A stretch of 64,000 bases of DNA from Microvirga sp. KLBC 81. GTDB lineage: Bacteria; Pseudomonadota; Alphaproteobacteria; Rhizobiales; Beijerinckiaceae. The stretch spans positions 54,163 to 118,162 of the forward strand of contig NZ_QDAH01000012.1 in NCBI RefSeq assembly GCF_003075415.1, written 5' to 3'. The notes under the pieces were generated by a model that saw only the letters and a program-made list of their open reading frames with translations, did not search any database and was not told where the DNA came from. Shown here piece after piece: positions 47,409-60,416 of this stretch (position 1 is the stretch's first letter; each line of letters begins with the position of its first letter). Both the position numbers and the translations under genes were made by a program.

Positions 47409-48059
47409 GTGAGCCAAGATCCGAAGCCCCTGGTCGGCCGTCGCGGCCTCATCCTCATTCTGTCCTCACCCTCCGGTGCCGGAAAGACCACGCTCACCCG
47501 CAGCCTCGTGGAAGAGCAGGCAGGCGTTCTCTCGATTTCCGTCACCACGCGCCCCAAGCGCCCCTCCGAGATCGAGGGAAAGCACTATCACTTCATCGAT
47601 GTGGAAGAGTTCAAGGCGATGCGCGATCGCGATGAACTCCTGGAATGGGCCGAGGTGCACGGCAACTTCTATGGCACACCGCGCAAGCCGGTGGAGAAGA
47701 CTCTCGCTGCCGGCCAGGACATGATCTTCGACATCGACTACCAGGGCACCCGTCAGGTGCGTGAGAAGCTGCCCGACGACGTGGTGACCGTGTTCATCCT
47801 GCCGCCGAGCTTCAAGGAGCTGAAGGCCCGTCTGGAGCGCCGCGCGGAGGATGCGCCCGAAGTCATCGCCAAGCGCCTCGCCAATGCCCGTGTCGAGATG
47901 GAGCGTTGGATCGAATACGACTATGTGATCGTCAACGAGGATCTCGGTCGGTCCTTCCAGAGCCTCAAGGCCATCCAGGCAGCCGAGCGCCTCAAGCGCG
48001 ACCGCCTCGTGGGCCTGCAGGAGTTCGTCGACGGACTGCTCTCGGAGAAGGTCGGCTAA
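47409..48059 (+). CDS. gmk: guanylate kinase
   Basis: A 216-residue kinase converting GMP to GDP. The P-loop [13 protein letters not shown] lies at about 17-29, followed by the GMP-binding [19 protein letters not shown] and [10 protein letters not shown]. The GTG start at 47409 gives [19 protein letters not shown]. The C-terminus is complete. It ends the plus-strand cluster that begins at fabD. Confidence 0.98.
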   Translation: MSQDPKPLVGRRGLILILSSPSGAGKTTLTRSLVEEQAGVLSISVTTRPKRPSEIEGKHYHFIDVEEFKAMRDRDELLEWAEVHGNFYGTPRKPVEKTLAAGQDMIFDIDYQGTRQVREKLPDDVVTVFILPPSFKELKARLERRAEDAPEVIAKRLANARVEMERWIEYDYVIVNEDLGRSFQSLKAIQAAERLKRDRLVGLQEFVDGLLSEKVG

Positions 48060-48194
48060 AGCATCGGACCCACAAGTGGATTTGCACTTTTGGGACCCAT
48101 CCAATGCTTTCTCCTTCAATGAGAGCATCGTTGAGTGCGGAAAACCGGATCCACTTTTCGCTGACGCGGACCTTCGGTTCCGCACGATGCTCTA
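48059..48194. repeat. two-module composite repeat
   Basis: Module B (48059-48112): agcatcggacccacaagtgg, then atttgcacttttgggaccca and tccaatgctt. Module A (about 48122-48194): gagcatcgttgagtgcggaa, then aaccggatccacttttcgct and tcggttccgcacgatgctc. It is the same pair as at 27749-27890 in the opposite order, between the converging gmk and ddl genes. Confidence 0.8.
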
Positions 48195-48205
48195 GGGTCG
48201 GCTCG

Positions 48206-49318
48206 TTATACCAGCGCCAATCCGTTCCGGCGCTCGTGACGGGCGAAGGCGTGGCCGAGCAGCACCTCCATCAACTCCCGCTGGGATAGGCCGCCGGCTT
48301 CCCAGAGCTTGGGATACATGCTGATGGCCGTAAATCCTGGAAGCGTGTTCACCTCGTTGACGAAGAGGGTCTTTTCCCGGTTCGGGTCGACGAAGAAATC
48401 GACCCGAGCCAGGCCTTCGCAGCTCAAGACCTTGAAGGTCTCGATGGCGAGATCCTGGATCTTTCGCGCCTGCTCGGCTGAGAGTTCTGCTGGAATGCGC
48501 AGCAGGGCGCCGTCCGCATCGATGTACTTCGCATCATAGCTGTAGAAACCGTGGCTGCTCGCAGGCATGATCTCGCCGAGCAGGGAGGCACTGACCTCGC
48601 CGGAGGCATCCTCCAGCACGGAGCATTCGATTTCCCTGGCACCCGTAATGCTTCGCTCCACGAGCAGTTTTCCGTCATAGCGGAAGGCGCGCTCGCAGGC
48701 TTGTCCGAACTCGCCTGCGGACGTCGCGCGCGATACGCCGACGGAGGAGCCCATATTGGCGGGCTTGACGAAGAGATCGGTGGTGCCGAGCGCGTCGACG
48801 GCGGCCTGATAGTCCATTTGATTGCGCTCCGTCAGGGTCAGGAACGGCACCACGGGAATGCCGCTGTCGCGTAACAGACGCTTGGCGACATCCTTGTCCA
48901 TGCTGGCGGCGGAGCCCATCACGCCGGAGCCCACATAAGGAACATTCGCAAGCTGCAAGAGGCCTTGAACCGTTCCATCCTCTCCGTTCGGCCCATGGAG
49001 AACCGGAATGATGGCATCGAGCCGAAGAGAGCCGGGGGAGACTTTGCCGCCGAGGACGATCATCTCGCCATTGCCGCCAGGAAGGAGCGCGACCTGCGGC
49101 GCGCCCACGGGGATCTCGAGCGATCGCACGCCTCTGCCGGCACCATTGCCGGTGTCGCACAAAAGCCAGCGCCCATCCCGGTCGATGCCGATCAGGACGA
49201 TATCGTAGCGCTCAGCGTCCAGGGCGCGGAAGACATTGGCAGCCGACAGCTTGGACACCTCATGCTCCGCAGAGCGGCCACCGAAGAGAAGTCCAATGGT
49301 CTTGCGTGGTTGTGTCAT
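48206..49318 (-). CDS. ddl: D-alanine--D-alanine ligase
   Basis: A 370-residue ATP-grasp enzyme joining two D-Ala for peptidoglycan. KTIGLLFGGRSAEHEVSKLS at the start, LHGPNGEDGTVQGLL, the ATP-grasp NMGSSVGVSRA, and the metal-binding FVNEVNTLPGFTAISMYP are intact. It is longer than DdlB and closer to DdlA-type enzymes. It stands alone, away from the division cluster, so it may be a second copy; that is inference. Confidence 0.96.
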   Translation of the reverse strand: MTQPRKTIGLLFGGRSAEHEVSKLSAANVFRALDAERYDIVLIGIDRDGRWLLCDTGNGAGRGVRSLEIPVGAPQVALLPGGNGEMIVLGGKVSPGSLRLDAIIPVLHGPNGEDGTVQGLLQLANVPYVGSGVMGSAASMDKDVAKRLLRDSGIPVVPFLTLTERNQMDYQAAVDALGTTDLFVKPANMGSSVGVSRATSAGEFGQACERAFRYDGKLLVERSITGAREIECSVLEDASGEVSASLLGEIMPASSHGFYSYDAKYIDADGALLRIPAELSAEQARKIQDLAIETFKVLSCEGLARVDFFVDPNREKTLFVNEVNTLPGFTAISMYPKLWEAGGLSQRELMEVLLGHAFARHERRNGLALV

Positions 49319-49413
49319 GCGCTCCTCCCGTCACAGCCGGTCAGAGGCTGCCGAAACCATCTCATCATTGGGATGGCGAGGTTAAGGTCTCCTGAAGAGC
49401 GAGAGGAGGTTCG

Positions 49414-50265
49414 TCAACGCCGCGCCGCGTCGAACGCATTGGCGAGAGCGACGTAACCTTCCACGGGCACGTTCTCGGCGCGGATCGTTTCCTCAAGGCC
49501 TGCAGCGGCGATGATGGAGGAGGGATCGGGCGTTATCGCCTTCAGGCTCTGGCGCAGCATCTTGCGGCGCTGGCCGAAGGCTGCGCGGGTGACTGCTTCC
49601 AGCGCGCCGATGCGGCAGGGCAGAGGCGAGGCCTTGGGTGTCAGATGCACGATACTTGATGTGATCTTCGGCGGCGGCACGAAGGCCGAGGGCGGCACGT
49701 CGAAGAGAATGCGCGCATGCGTGCGCCAGCCGCAGAGCACGCCAAGCCGCCCGTAATCTTTCGGATCGTCCTCGGTTGCGACAATGCGCTCGGCCACCTC
49801 GCGTTGGAACATGAGGGTCAGCGAGGCCCACCATGGCGGCCAGTCCTCGCCCGCGAGCCAGCCGGTGAGCAGGGCCGTTCCCACATTGTAGGGAAGGTTG
49901 GAGATGATGCGCACCAGGCCGTCGCCGACCATGGGGCGCGGGTCGAATTCGAGCGCGTCGGCCTCGATGACTTCCAGGCGTCCCGGATAGTAATCGGCAA
50001 TTTCGGCAAGCGCAGGCAGGCAGCGGCTGTCGCGCTCGATGGCGATGACCTTCTTGGCGCCCGCTGCCAGGATGGCGCGGGTGAGGCCGCCCGGACCGGG
50101 GCCGACCTCGATGACCGTGGCGTCTTCGAGAGGCCCGGCGGAGCGGGCGATGCGGCTCGTGAGGTTGAGGTCGAACAGGAAATTCTGGCCGAGGGACTTC
50201 TTGGCCATCAGGCCGTGAGTGCGGACGACCTCGCGCAACGGGGGAAGGTTGTCGATCTGGCTCAT
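49414..50265 (-). CDS. rsmA: 16S rRNA dimethyladenosine transferase RsmA/KsgA
   Basis: A 283-residue methyltransferase dimethylating two adenines near the 3' end of 16S r[21 protein letters not shown] at the start, the AdoMet motif [16 protein letters not shown], and the catalytic [13 protein letters not shown] are all present. Its ATG overlaps the pdxA stop (ATGA). It is the last gene of the lptF-lptG-lptD-pdxA-rsmA block, a usual arrangement in Proteobacteria. Confidence 0.98.
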   Translation of the reverse strand: MSQIDNLPPLREVVRTHGLMAKKSLGQNFLFDLNLTSRIARSAGPLEDATVIEVGPGPGGLTRAILAAGAKKVIAIERDSRCLPALAEIADYYPGRLEVIEADALEFDPRPMVGDGLVRIISNLPYNVGTALLTGWLAGEDWPPWWASLTLMFQREVAERIVATEDDPKDYGRLGVLCGWRTHARILFDVPPSAFVPPPKITSSIVHLTPKASPLPCRIGALEAVTRAAFGQRRKMLRQSLKAITPDPSSIIAAAGLEETIRAENVPVEGYVALANAFDAARR

Positions 50266-51278
50266 AGCTTCTTCGCCCCTGCGCCGAGGCGCGCTGCCAG
50301 CTTGATCGCAGCCATGAGGCTGTCGGGACGCGCGATGCCTTGGCCTGCAATGTCGAAGGCTGTGCCGTGATCCGGTGATGTGCGCACGAAAGGCAGGCCC
50401 AGGGTCACGTTCACCGCCTCGTCGAAGGCGATGGTCTTGATCGGGATCAGGGCCTGGTCGTGATACATGGCAAGCGCCGCATCATAGCTCTTGCGGGCGC
50501 GGGCATGGAACATGGTGTCCGCGGGAAGAGGGCCGGATGCCGCAATGCCCTCGGCCTGCAATGTGGCAATAGCCGGGGCGATAATCGCTTGGTCCTCCGT
50601 GCCCATGGCACCATTCTCGCCGGCATGCGGATTGAGACCGGCGAGAGCGAGACGGGGATTGGCGAGACCGAACCGCTCCTTCAACTCCCGCGCTACGATC
50701 CGCCCCGTCATAACGATCAGCTCCGTCGTCAGAGCCGAAGGCACAGAGGAGAGGGGGATGTGAACGGTGACGGGGATTACAGCGAGCTCTTCGCTCCAGA
50801 GCATCATCACCGGATGGTACGTGTTCCCATCCTGTGCTGCGAGAGCCGCCAGAAATTCCGTATGTCCCGGATGCCGGAAGCCCGCATCGTAGAGCACATG
50901 TTTGGCAATCGGATTGGTGACAACGGCGCTGGCTGTACCGCTGCGCACAAGGCGCACCGCCGTCTCGATGGATTCGATCACGGAGGGAGCGGAAGCCGGA
51001 TCCGGCTTGCCCGGATCTGCGGATACTTTCGCCTTCAGCGGAATGACCGGGAGCGCCTGAGAAAAGGCGGAGGACGCCTGCGCGGCATCCACCGGCATGA
51101 TGGGAACAATCCAACCCTGTGCGCTTGCAACACGCTCCAGATGCGCGGGATCGGCCAGAACCGCGAAAGGAGGGAGCCTCTCCTGATCGCGCTGGAGCCA
51201 GGCTCGGAGGGTCAGTTCCGGCCCGATGCCGGCCGGGTCGCCCTGGGTCAGGAGGAGAGGGCGCTCAAGCCCGGCCAC
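50262..51278 (-). CDS. pdxA: 4-hydroxythreonine-4-phosphate dehydrogenase
   Basis: A 338-residue NAD-dependent enzyme of pyridoxal phosphate synthesis. The start [18 protein letters not shown] is diagnostic; the metal-binding His lie in [24 protein letters not shown] and the nearby [29 protein letters not shown] ends the catalytic domain. It starts at GTG, overlapping the lptD stop by one base (TAGTG), and overlaps rsmA at its end. Confidence 0.97.
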   Translation of the reverse strand: MAGLERPLLLTQGDPAGIGPELTLRAWLQRDQERLPPFAVLADPAHLERVASAQGWIVPIMPVDAAQASSAFSQALPVIPLKAKVSADPGKPDPASAPSVIESIETAVRLVRSGTASAVVTNPIAKHVLYDAGFRHPGHTEFLAALAAQDGNTYHPVMMLWSEELAVIPVTVHIPLSSVPSALTTELIVMTGRIVARELKERFGLANPRLALAGLNPHAGENGAMGTEDQAIIAPAIATLQAEGIAASGPLPADTMFHARARKSYDAALAMYHDQALIPIKTIAFDEAVNVTLGLPFVRTSPDHGTAFDIAGQGIARPDSLMAAIKLAARLGAGAKKL

Positions 51279-53818
51279 TAGTCCGCGATACCTTCTTCGG
51301 AGGAGTCGCCGGCAATGCGCTGGCTGATCGTGGCCTCGCCCAGGGTCCGCAGCTCAAGGCTGAGCATGACCGTGTGGTTACGATCCTTCTCACCCGAACT
51401 GGTCGAGATGGAGCGTGGTGTCATGATGTACTTGACCGACAAGGTCGTGCATTCGTCGATATAGCCCACACCGAGAGACATGGAGCTGACATAGGCACGA
51501 TCCAGACGGTTGTAGACCGCCGTCTCCGGGTCGGTGGCGAGCGCCAGCTCATAGGTCTCCCGGGCAAGCAGATAGCGGTCGAGATCCAACAGCACCGAGC
51601 CTGTCACGTACCAGTTCGGGGTCAAGTTCCAAGTGGCGGCTCCGAGCAGGCCTTCGCGACGGCGTGTGAAGCCGATATCCGGCTGAGCCTCATAGCGGGC
51701 GTAGGTCAGTGAGGTGGAAAGCGGCAGGTAGGGATTGAAGTTCGCCCGAACGCTCGCCTCGATCCTGTTGACGTTGAAATCCTCCTGATCGAACCGCGCG
51801 CGAGTCATGAAGGCGAAGTTCCTGTTCGGAGAGACTTGGACGCGGCCAACATAATCGGAAGCGCGGGTATCCAAGCCGGAATCAAGGCCCACATTGGCCA
51901 GATCGCCCTGGCGGAACGAGTTGCGCCCGGCCACCTGATAGGACTGACCGAACAGCGCGTTAGCGTAGAAGTCGTTGGCGCCCGTGACGGTGTATTGCAC
52001 GCCGAGATTCGCGCGGACGCCGCCTTCTACGCGGTCATAGCCGGAGAACTTGTCCCAATCAAACAGAGACGTGTCGTCGAAGACCAGGCTCTGCGCATCC
52101 TCGTTGGGAAGATGGCCGATCCTGGTTTCATTCGGACGGGCGATGATCTGCGCGATCGGCTCGATAACTTGACGCCCCGAGGTGCCGAGGTCGGCAACGA
52201 AGGGATAGCGGTATTCCAGACCGGCGGCCGGAGTCGCGCGGAAGAGATAATCGTCGTCGCCCCCGAGATAATTGCCCAGGTTGGCGTTCTGATAGCCGTC
52301 CAAATCCGGAGAGACCCAGAAGTTGTCGGCCCGCACATAGGCGAACGGCGTCCAGACCTGGCCGACGGGGTCGATGAACTCCCGGCGCCAGGAGGCGGTA
52401 ATCGAGGCACGGGACATCGTGCCGCTGGCACCACGCACCAAGCAGCTTTCGGGATCGAAGATCACGCAGGTCTGGTAGATGCTGTAGGTGGTCTTGTTCG
52501 CAGCTGTCAGCGGCTCGAACTGGGCCGCCTCCCGCGACAGGCTCGTCAGATTGACGTTGATGCCGAACTCACCGCCCAACGCAGACGGAGTGACCCGCTT
52601 GTCATAGTCGAGGACCGGATGAACGACCGGCTGCTGCTTCTGCCAGTCTCGGGTGGACAGGCCCTGGAAGTAGTAGCCGCGCAGGTCGAAGAACGAGCGG
52701 TCGCCCTGACCCTGCAGATAAAGGGTCGAGATCGATTCCTTCAGATAGAGGGAGCTGATGCTCTCACTGCGGATGTTGTAATTCTCCAGGAACCATTTGT
52801 CCGACACGAGCGTGATGTCCCAGCCCCATTTCCAGCGCTCGTTCAGGTAGAACTGACCTGCGGTCTCGATCGAACCGCGGAAATCGCGATCTCCCGGACC
52901 ACGAGGGCTGGGGAGGAAGGCGTCCGGATCCTGCTGCGAGATGCCTGCCACGCGGATGTTGTAGGCGCCGGTCTCAAGCCGGTGCCGCCACTCGGCCTCG
53001 CCAAGAACACCCTGGCGGGTCAGGAAAGTGGGGGCGATGGTCAGATCGTAGTTCGGGGCGATGGCCCAGAAGAACGGGATCGATACCCCGAAGCCCAAGG
53101 TATTCGAGGTCACATAGCGGGGCGCAAGGAAACCGGTCTTGCGCTTAACGGTCGGATCCGGTGTCCAGAAATAGGGCAGATAGGCAACGGGCAGGCCGAG
53201 AATTTCGAGGGTCGCGTCCTCGTAATAGATCGTCTGCTCGCTGTTGTTGTGGATGATCCTGGCGGCCTTGACCTGCCAGAGCGGCGGCCGCTCCGGGTTG
53301 TCCTTACACGGCTCGCAGGCCGTGTAGGTGCCGCGCTCGAAGGTGGTCGTCTCGCCCGCAGCGCGCTCTGCGCGAGGCGAGGAGAAACGGGTCGTAACCG
53401 TCCGGCCGTTCTCGACCGTGGTCTGGACCACCCGGAGCGAATCGATGAAGCCGTTCTTGAAATCGTCCGTCAGCTCGAAGCGGTCGCCGGTGACGACCGC
53501 CCCGCTGGCATCGGTGAGACGGGCATTGCCCTCGGCATAGACGCGGCCGGTGTTCCGGTCATAGGTGACGCGGTCGGCCTGAAGCGTCCGGCCCTGGTAG
53601 TTCATCTGGACGTCGCCGGCTGCCGAAATGGTGTTCCGGTCGTTGTCGTAGATGATTTCCTTAGCATCAACGAGGAGCCGATCCCCGTTCTGATTGGCTT
53701 GGAGACGGGAGCCGATGGCCTCGTTAAGGGACTGGGCAAGCGCAGGCATCGATCCAGCGGCACACAGAAGCGCCGCTGCGATCGCAGACGTTGCGACCGT
53801 TGCCTTGAGCCGATGCAT
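51278..53818 (-). CDS. lptD: LPS-assembly protein LptD
   Basis: An 846-residue outer-membrane protein that inserts lipopolysaccharide in the outer leaflet. A signal peptide (to about LAQ, residue 29) is followed by the OstA-like jellyroll ([20 protein letters not shown]) and the long C-terminal beta-barrel. Four Cys appear as in LptD: two in the N-terminal EPCKD-like region (TACEPCKD) and others later in QTCVIFD and DPESC. The ATG at 53818 is chosen; a GTG two codons earlier is possible. lptG and lptF lie upstream. Confidence 0.95.
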   Translation of the reverse strand: MHRLKATVATSAIAAALLCAAGSMPALAQSLNEAIGSRLQANQNGDRLLVDAKEIIYDNDRNTISAAGDVQMNYQGRTLQADRVTYDRNTGRVYAEGNARLTDASGAVVTGDRFELTDDFKNGFIDSLRVVQTTVENGRTVTTRFSSPRAERAAGETTTFERGTYTACEPCKDNPERPPLWQVKAARIIHNNSEQTIYYEDATLEILGLPVAYLPYFWTPDPTVKRKTGFLAPRYVTSNTLGFGVSIPFFWAIAPNYDLTIAPTFLTRQGVLGEAEWRHRLETGAYNIRVAGISQQDPDAFLPSPRGPGDRDFRGSIETAGQFYLNERWKWGWDITLVSDKWFLENYNIRSESISSLYLKESISTLYLQGQGDRSFFDLRGYYFQGLSTRDWQKQQPVVHPVLDYDKRVTPSALGGEFGINVNLTSLSREAAQFEPLTAANKTTYSIYQTCVIFDPESCLVRGASGTMSRASITASWRREFIDPVGQVWTPFAYVRADNFWVSPDLDGYQNANLGNYLGGDDDYLFRATPAAGLEYRYPFVADLGTSGRQVIEPIAQIIARPNETRIGHLPNEDAQSLVFDDTSLFDWDKFSGYDRVEGGVRANLGVQYTVTGANDFYANALFGQSYQVAGRNSFRQGDLANVGLDSGLDTRASDYVGRVQVSPNRNFAFMTRARFDQEDFNVNRIEASVRANFNPYLPLSTSLTYARYEAQPDIGFTRRREGLLGAATWNLTPNWYVTGSVLLDLDRYLLARETYELALATDPETAVYNRLDRAYVSSMSLGVGYIDECTTLSVKYIMTPRSISTSSGEKDRNHTVMLSLELRTLGEATISQRIAGDSSEEGIAD

Positions 53819-53857
53819 CCCCACTTCTAAACCCTACGCCCTTTATGTGAGGACGGG

Positions 53858-54943
53858 TTAGCCGTCCTCTTGGTATAATAATGCCAAGGTCCCTAATAGA
53901 CTGCCTACTACAGCAGGGAACCAGGCCGCAACAATCGAGCTGATGATGCCCGAAGCTCCAAGCTCCGCCATTAGCTCCGTGGCGACATAAAGCATGAACC
54001 CGGCAGCGACGCCACCCAGAACCATCGTTGCTACACCACCAAATCGAAAGAATCTTAACGATACGGATGCGGCCACGAAAACCATGGCGATGAAAAGCAG
54101 GGGACGGGCCAGGAGAATGTCGTAGTGAAGCCGGTAGGCCGTGGTGTTCATGGCCGCCCGTTCCATCCGCTGGATGGTCTCCCGCAAGTCCCAGAAAGGC
54201 ACGGAATCAGGAGCGATGAAGCTCTGTCTGAGCTGGGAAGGCTGAAGGTGGGAGGCGATTAGGTACCGGTCGTGAGATTCGGGCTCTTCTGTTACCGAAA
54301 GGACACGGGCTTCCTTCAGCTCCCAGAATCCCTCGTGAAGGGTCGCTTCCTTGGCCTCGATTCGATGCGTGAAGGCGCCATCCAGATCGAATGTGTAAAC
54401 GGTTACGCCGACCAGGGTTGCCGTATCGGTACGGGATCCATCCGCCCGGAGGACCGCATGCCCGTCCTGGCTCTTCTGCCGCAACCAGATGGTTTTGCCC
54501 GAAGTCTGAGTGGTGCGTGAGAAAATCCTGGTTTCCAGGGTTGCGGCCCGCTGCTTCAGGTGGGCCGACATCGGGTTGTAGATGATGACGGACCCAATAC
54601 CGATCAGGAGCGCCACGAAAAGGCCGGGCTGCAGGAATTGCCAGGCGGAGATGCCGGCGGCACGCGCCACCACCAGCTCGAGCTTGCGACTGAGCTGCAG
54701 GAGCGCGGCCATGCTGCCGAAGAGAATGGCGAAGGGCATAACCTGCTCGGCAATCGCGGGGGTGCGGAACAGGGCGAGCTGGGCAACGATCCCTGTCGTC
54801 GCCTGCTCCGCATCGCCTGCGCGGCGCATCAGCTCGACGAAATCGAGGGTATAGACGAGGGCAAATACCGTTGCGAAGACGATGAAGATCGTCTTGATGA
54901 ACTGGCGCGCAAAATAGAAACCGAGCGTCCGGCCGATCAGCAT
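53858..54943 (-). CDS. lptG: LPS export permease LptG
   Basis: A 361-residue inner-membrane subunit of the LptB2FG extractor. About six transmembrane helices flank a periplasmic jellyroll. The start [18 protein letters not shown], then [15 protein letters not shown] and the late [20 protein letters not shown] match LptG. The ATG at 54943 is chosen because an upstream TTG would overlap lptF. lptF ends 2 bases before it and lptD begins 39 bases after it. Confidence 0.95.
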   Translation of the reverse strand: MLIGRTLGFYFARQFIKTIFIVFATVFALVYTLDFVELMRRAGDAEQATTGIVAQLALFRTPAIAEQVMPFAILFGSMAALLQLSRKLELVVARAAGISAWQFLQPGLFVALLIGIGSVIIYNPMSAHLKQRAATLETRIFSRTTQTSGKTIWLRQKSQDGHAVLRADGSRTDTATLVGVTVYTFDLDGAFTHRIEAKEATLHEGFWELKEARVLSVTEEPESHDRYLIASHLQPSQLRQSFIAPDSVPFWDLRETIQRMERAAMNTTAYRLHYDILLARPLLFIAMVFVAASVSLRFFRFGGVATMVLGGVAAGFMLYVATELMAELGASGIISSIVAAWFPAVVGSLLGTLALLYQEDG

Positions 54944-54945
54944 GC

Positions 54946-56106
54946 TCAAACCCCCTGAGTGGCCGTCTTACGCGACGGGCGCAAAGCCAGGAGAGTGGAG
55001 CGGATCCTGGCATTCAGGGATCGGATCTTTGCACCCTTGAAAATCAGCAGGAGGCAGACGGCGACTCCACCCAGAGGAACGCCATAGATGGCCACTATGG
55101 CCAAGGGTGTCCGGGCCACGGCGCTGGAGGCGGCAAAGCCCAGAACCCGGAGCACCACGACCGCCGCGATGGCGGTCGCAATGGCAAGGCCACGCCCCTG
55201 CCGGGTCGTTCGCGCTTCGCCCAAAGCGGCGAAGGCAATCGCCATCATGGCAAGGGGATAGAGCCAAGCCGAGAAGCGATCGTGAAGCTCGGCCCTGAAC
55301 CGGCCCGTCTGGACCTTGTAAAGGTATTCGTTCTTGTCGGGGAACAGGAGCTGCATAGTGCTCCGCTCGCGCGGCTTGTAGACGATTTCGTTGTTCTCCT
55401 GGTTGAAAGCGGCCAAGTCGACGGCATAGCGCTCGAAGGCGACGATGGACGAGTCGCGGCTCTTGGGATCCTTGCGCTGCACGCTGCCCTTCTCGAGCAC
55501 GAGATAGGCCTGTCCGTTCTGTTCGACGGTCTGGCCGCGCTCGGCGAGATAGACAATGGGCTTCGCCTTGTCGCGCTGGTCTTCCATAAAGATGCCGAGC
55601 AGGGCATCGCCCGCGCGCTCGCGGTAATGAAAGGTGATGCCGTTATCCAGGGTGATGAACTGACCCTCCTTGGCCATCGACGCCACGAAGTCAGCCCTGA
55701 TCCGCGTGAACAGCATTCGCATTTCCTGGAGGCTTGCCGGCATCAGGTAGAGGGAGATCATGCCCACCACGATGCTGATGAAGGTTGCCAGTGCGATGAA
55801 GGGGCGCAGCAGGCGCTGCGGAGCCATGCCGCCCGCGCTCATGACAATGAGTTCGGAATCACCGTTCAGCTTGTTGAGTGTATAGATCGTCGCCATGAAC
55901 AGAGCGACAGGCGCGATGACGCTGATGAGCGCCGGCAGGGAGAGACCCGTCACCGTCAGGAAGATAAGGATCGTCTGACCCTTGCCCGTCAGAAGATCGA
56001 GCTCGCGCAGGGCCTGCGTGATCCAGATAACGCCCGTCAGGGCGACCAGGCACGCGGCAAAGCTGCTGAATGCGATTTTCAGGATGTAGCGTTCGAGAAG
56101 TGTCAT
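54946..56106 (-). CDS. lptF: LPS export permease LptF
   Basis: A 386-residue inner-membrane partner of Lpt[21 protein letters not shown] at the start, [18 protein letters not shown] and [15 protein letters not shown] are typical of LptF. Six transmembrane helices surround the periplasmic domain. It is the first gene of this block and is transcribed divergently from pepA, with 192 bases between the two starts. LptB, LptA and LptC are not in the window. Confidence 0.95.
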   Translation of the reverse strand: MTLLERYILKIAFSSFAACLVALTGVIWITQALRELDLLTGKGQTILIFLTVTGLSLPALISVIAPVALFMATIYTLNKLNGDSELIVMSAGGMAPQRLLRPFIALATFISIVVGMISLYLMPASLQEMRMLFTRIRADFVASMAKEGQFITLDNGITFHYRERAGDALLGIFMEDQRDKAKPIVYLAERGQTVEQNGQAYLVLEKGSVQRKDPKSRDSSIVAFERYAVDLAAFNQENNEIVYKPRERSTMQLLFPDKNEYLYKVQTGRFRAELHDRFSAWLYPLAMMAIAFAALGEARTTRQGRGLAIATAIAAVVVLRVLGFAASSAVARTPLAIVAIYGVPLGGVAVCLLLIFKGAKIRSLNARIRSTLLALRPSRKTATQGV

Positions 56107-56298
56107 GAAGCCCTTCGCCCCCGGGCGCGAAGGCCCAGGGTTACCTTGTCGCCCGGTGTTAAGGCAAGACGGGCGTTTTCAACAGCCCGAGATTGCGCCT
56201 ATTTCACGGCGGGGCCCGGCATGCCCTATATGAAGGCGGTCAGCGGAGCAGGGGCGTCCCAAGTCCAACGCCCGCACAGTCCAAACCAAGAGGATTTC

Positions 56299-57789
<1,491 letters not shown>

Positions 57790-57823
57790 GGGCAAGATGG
57801 GCAAAGGATTTCGCCGTGAAGAA

Positions 57824-57928
57824 CGTCATCCCGGGGCCGCATCAGCGGAGCTCGGGATCGCCGGACGAGAGTGGCGCGTGATCCTGTCAACGATCCCGGA
57901 TCTGCGCTACGCTCCGTCCGGGATGACG
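57824..57928. repeat. CGTCATCCCGG inverted repeat
   Basis: CGTCATCCCGG (57824-57834) and CCGGGATGACG (57918-57928) are exact reverse complements enclosing about 83 bases with further short complementary segments. This is a common alphaproteobacterial intergenic repeat type. It lies between pepA and holC. Confidence 0.8.
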
Positions 57929-57936
57929 ATAAGATA

Positions 57937-58389
57937 ATGGCCGAGATCCTTTTCTACCATCTTCAGCAACAGCCCCTTGAGGCGGTGCTGCCCACGCTCC
58001 TGCAGAAAACACTGGAGCGTGGCTGGCGCGCAGTGGTGCAGGTGACCACCGAGGAGCGCATGGCTGCGCTCGACGATCATCTCTGGACCTTTTCGGACGA
58101 GAGCTTCCTGCCGCATGGCACGGACCGCGAGGCCCATGCGGCGGACCAGCCGATCCTGATCACATTGAGCGGCGACAACCCCAACGGCGCCGCGATCCGC
58201 TTCCTGGCGGAAGGGGCAAGCCTGCCGGAGGATATCGGCTCCTATCAGCGCATCGCCATTCTCTTCGACGGCAACGACGTGCAGGCGCTCGCCACTGCGC
58301 GCGATCAGTGGCGGGCGGTGAAGGAGGGTGGCCACGATGCGACCTATTGGCAGCAGGACGATTACGGCCGCTGGCAGCGCAAGGCGTGA
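57937..58389 (+). CDS. holC: DNA polymerase III chi subunit
   Basis: A 150-residue subunit of the polymerase III clamp loader that links it to SSB. The start AEILFYHLQQQPLEAVLP, the Arg/Trp-rich RGWRAVVQV, and LDDHLWTFSDESFLPHG are the HolC pattern. The ATG at 57937 is chosen because the family start follows directly and the upstream frame runs through a repeat. pepA-holC is a common pair. Confidence 0.94.
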   Translation: MAEILFYHLQQQPLEAVLPTLLQKTLERGWRAVVQVTTEERMAALDDHLWTFSDESFLPHGTDREAHAADQPILITLSGDNPNGAAIRFLAEGASLPEDIGSYQRIAILFDGNDVQALATARDQWRAVKEGGHDATYWQQDDYGRWQRKA

Positions 58390-58473
58390 GCAAAACACGA
58401 AGTCGTCATCATCCGAACGCTTGCAACCCTTCTCCGGCTCTCCAGTTTCCCGAAGGCCATAAGGATAAAAGCC

Positions 58474-60021
58474 ATGCTTCGCGCCTTCCGTCTGCTCACC
58501 TCAGCCGCTCTCTGTCTATTGTTGGCCATGCCTCTCGCGGCCTTGGCACAGGAAAGGCCGCAGCAAAACGAGCAGCAGGAGGCACGCAGGCCACGCCCCG
58601 AGCCTCAAACGCAGGCGCTTCCCCCGGAATCGGTAACACGCCATACGCTCGAACTGCCGGGACGGACGCTCCGGTTTACCGCAGCAGCGGGGCATCTGAC
58701 GCTCACCGATCAGCAGGGCGCGCCGCAGGCTGAAATCGGATTCGTGGCTTACACGAAGGATGATGCCGCTGTCGCATCGCGGCCGGTGACTTTCGCGGTG
58801 AATGGTGGGCCGGGAGCATCCTCTGCCTATCTCCATCTCCTTGCCGTCGGCCCCTGGCTGTTGCCGCTCGATGGCCCGGCCATCAGCCCATCGACCTCGC
58901 CGGCGCTCGTGCCCAACGCGGAGACCTGGCTCGACTTTACGGACCTTGTCTTCATCGACCCGCCTGGCACCGGCTACAGCCGCGTGATCGGTGGCGATCA
59001 GGTGCGGGAGCGGTTCTACTCCGTTCAGGGCGATATCGACGGGTTGGCCGCCTTCGTCACGCGCTGGCTTAAGGAAAAGGGCAGGCTGACCTCGCCGAAA
59101 TTCTTCGTGGGTGAAAGCTACGGCGGTTTTCGTGGGCCGCTGCTGGCGCAAAAGCTGCAGAGCGATCAGGGCATCGGCTTCAGCGGTCTTGTGCTCGTTT
59201 CGCCGGTCTTCGACTTCGACTGGCTCGATCAGGGGGCAGGAGCGCCGTGGGTCAATGCTGCGCGCCTGCCGTCGCTGGCTGCCACCGCACAATCGCGCAA
59301 TGGACCGGTGTCGAGGGAGAGCCTTCGCGAGGCTGAGGCTTACGCCTCCGGCGAGTACCTTGTCGATCTCATGCGCGGTCTGCAGGACAGAGAGGCTGTC
59401 GAGCGCGTGAGCCGCCGCGTGGCCGAACTGAGTGGGCTCGATCCCGAACTGACGCGGCGTTTGGCCGGCCGCATCGATATGCGCACGGTCCAGCGGGAGT
59501 TGCGGCGCGCCTCATCCGAGATCGTCAGCGCCTATGACACCAATGTCGCGACCGCCGACCCCAATCCCACGAGCCCGGCTCCTCGTTTCGAGGACCCGGT
59601 CCTCGATGCGATGACCGCGCCCTTGTCGAGCGCCATCATCCATCACATGATTGACACGCTGAACTACAAGGCGGAAGGTCGCTACAACCTGCTGAACGGT
59701 TCCCTCGGCGGCTCCTGGCGTTGGGGCAACGGGCGGAGCGGGCCTGAAAACCTCGAAGAGCTGCGGCAGGCACTGGCGCTCGACGGCAAGATGCGCGTGC
59801 TCGTCACCCACGGCTTCACCGATCTGGTGACGCCGTATTTCGCCTCCAAGCTGCTCCTCGATCAGCTTCCCGATCTCGGTCCCCGGAAGCGTGTTGCTTT
59901 GAGTGTTTACGAAGGCGGCCACATGTTCTATTCGCGGCAAGCGTCGCGGCAGGCGTTCCGCACGGACGTGCAGCGGCTCTTTGAAGAAGCCCTGCAGGCC
60001 AGGGCCGCCAACGGGGATTGA
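58474..60021 (+). CDS. exported serine carboxypeptidase-like protein (peptidase S10)
   Basis: A 515-residue secreted hydrolase. Residues 1-26 are a signal peptide (LAALAQ|ERP) followed by a Gln/Pro/Arg-rich linker. The S10 core contains FAVNGGPGASSAYLHL (oxyanion), FIDPPGTGYSRV, the nucleophile FFVGESYGGFRGP, a later catalytic Asp (HGFTDLVTPYF) and the His of YEGGHMFYSR. It probably removes C-terminal residues from peptides in the periplasm. A small lipoprotein gene follows 3 bases later. Confidence 0.92.
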   Translation: MLRAFRLLTSAALCLLLAMPLAALAQERPQQNEQQEARRPRPEPQTQALPPESVTRHTLELPGRTLRFTAAAGHLTLTDQQGAPQAEIGFVAYTKDDAAVASRPVTFAVNGGPGASSAYLHLLAVGPWLLPLDGPAISPSTSPALVPNAETWLDFTDLVFIDPPGTGYSRVIGGDQVRERFYSVQGDIDGLAAFVTRWLKEKGRLTSPKFFVGESYGGFRGPLLAQKLQSDQGIGFSGLVLVSPVFDFDWLDQGAGAPWVNAARLPSLAATAQSRNGPVSRESLREAEAYASGEYLVDLMRGLQDREAVERVSRRVAELSGLDPELTRRLAGRIDMRTVQRELRRASSEIVSAYDTNVATADPNPTSPAPRFEDPVLDAMTAPLSSAIIHHMIDTLNYKAEGRYNLLNGSLGGSWRWGNGRSGPENLEELRQALALDGKMRVLVTHGFTDLVTPYFASKLLLDQLPDLGPRKRVALSVYEGGHMFYSRQASRQAFRTDVQRLFEEALQARAANGD

Positions 60022-60024
60022 TCA

Positions 60025-60405
60025 ATGCGTCTGAAGGTCTTGTCGTGCGTGGCTCTCGCCGCCTTGAGTCTGTCCGCCTGCAACAGCACGAGTTCCGCAC
60101 CGCCTGTTGCCGCGCCTGTTGCGCCGGCACCCATGGCCGCGGCTCCGTCAGGTCCGACCTTCGACGGCCCTCTGCTCGGACCTGATGGGCGCTGCACCGG
60201 CCCTTCGACCGGCACCGCCGCCGTCATCGAGCCCGGCATCAGCGAATGCGATCTCGTGCACCTCAAAGGCAAGCCCGCGACGGACGTGCTCGTCGGCGAA
60301 AGCGGCAAGGGCCAGCGCGAGGTGCAGGTGCTCTATTCCGAGCCCGGCGGACGCGAGCTGTATTTCTTCGTGAACAACCGGCTCGATCGGATCGCGAAGC
60401 CGTAA
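60025..60405 (+). CDS. small lipoprotein of unknown function, BamE-like pattern
   Basis: A 126-residue lipoprotein. The lipobox LSAC gives a lipid-modified Cys near residue 19, followed by a Pro/Ala-rich linker. The C-terminal half (ISECDLVHLKGKPATDVLVG, then VQVLYSEPGGRELYFFVNNR) follows the rhythm of BamE/SmpA-like domains, a pattern comparison only. It begins three bases after the peptidase stop and is probably co-expressed with it. Confidence 0.8.
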   Translation: MRLKVLSCVALAALSLSACNSTSSAPPVAAPVAPAPMAAAPSGPTFDGPLLGPDGRCTGPSTGTAAVIEPGISECDLVHLKGKPATDVLVGESGKGQREVQVLYSEPGGRELYFFVNNRLDRIAKP

Positions 60406-60416
60406 GCCCAACCCTC

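Noticed and set aside
55282..56298. Extended N-terminus of pepA running back through lptF
   Set aside because: The family start [11 protein letters not shown] with a good ribosome site is at 56299; the upstream part is antisense to lptF and has no similarity to M17 proteins.
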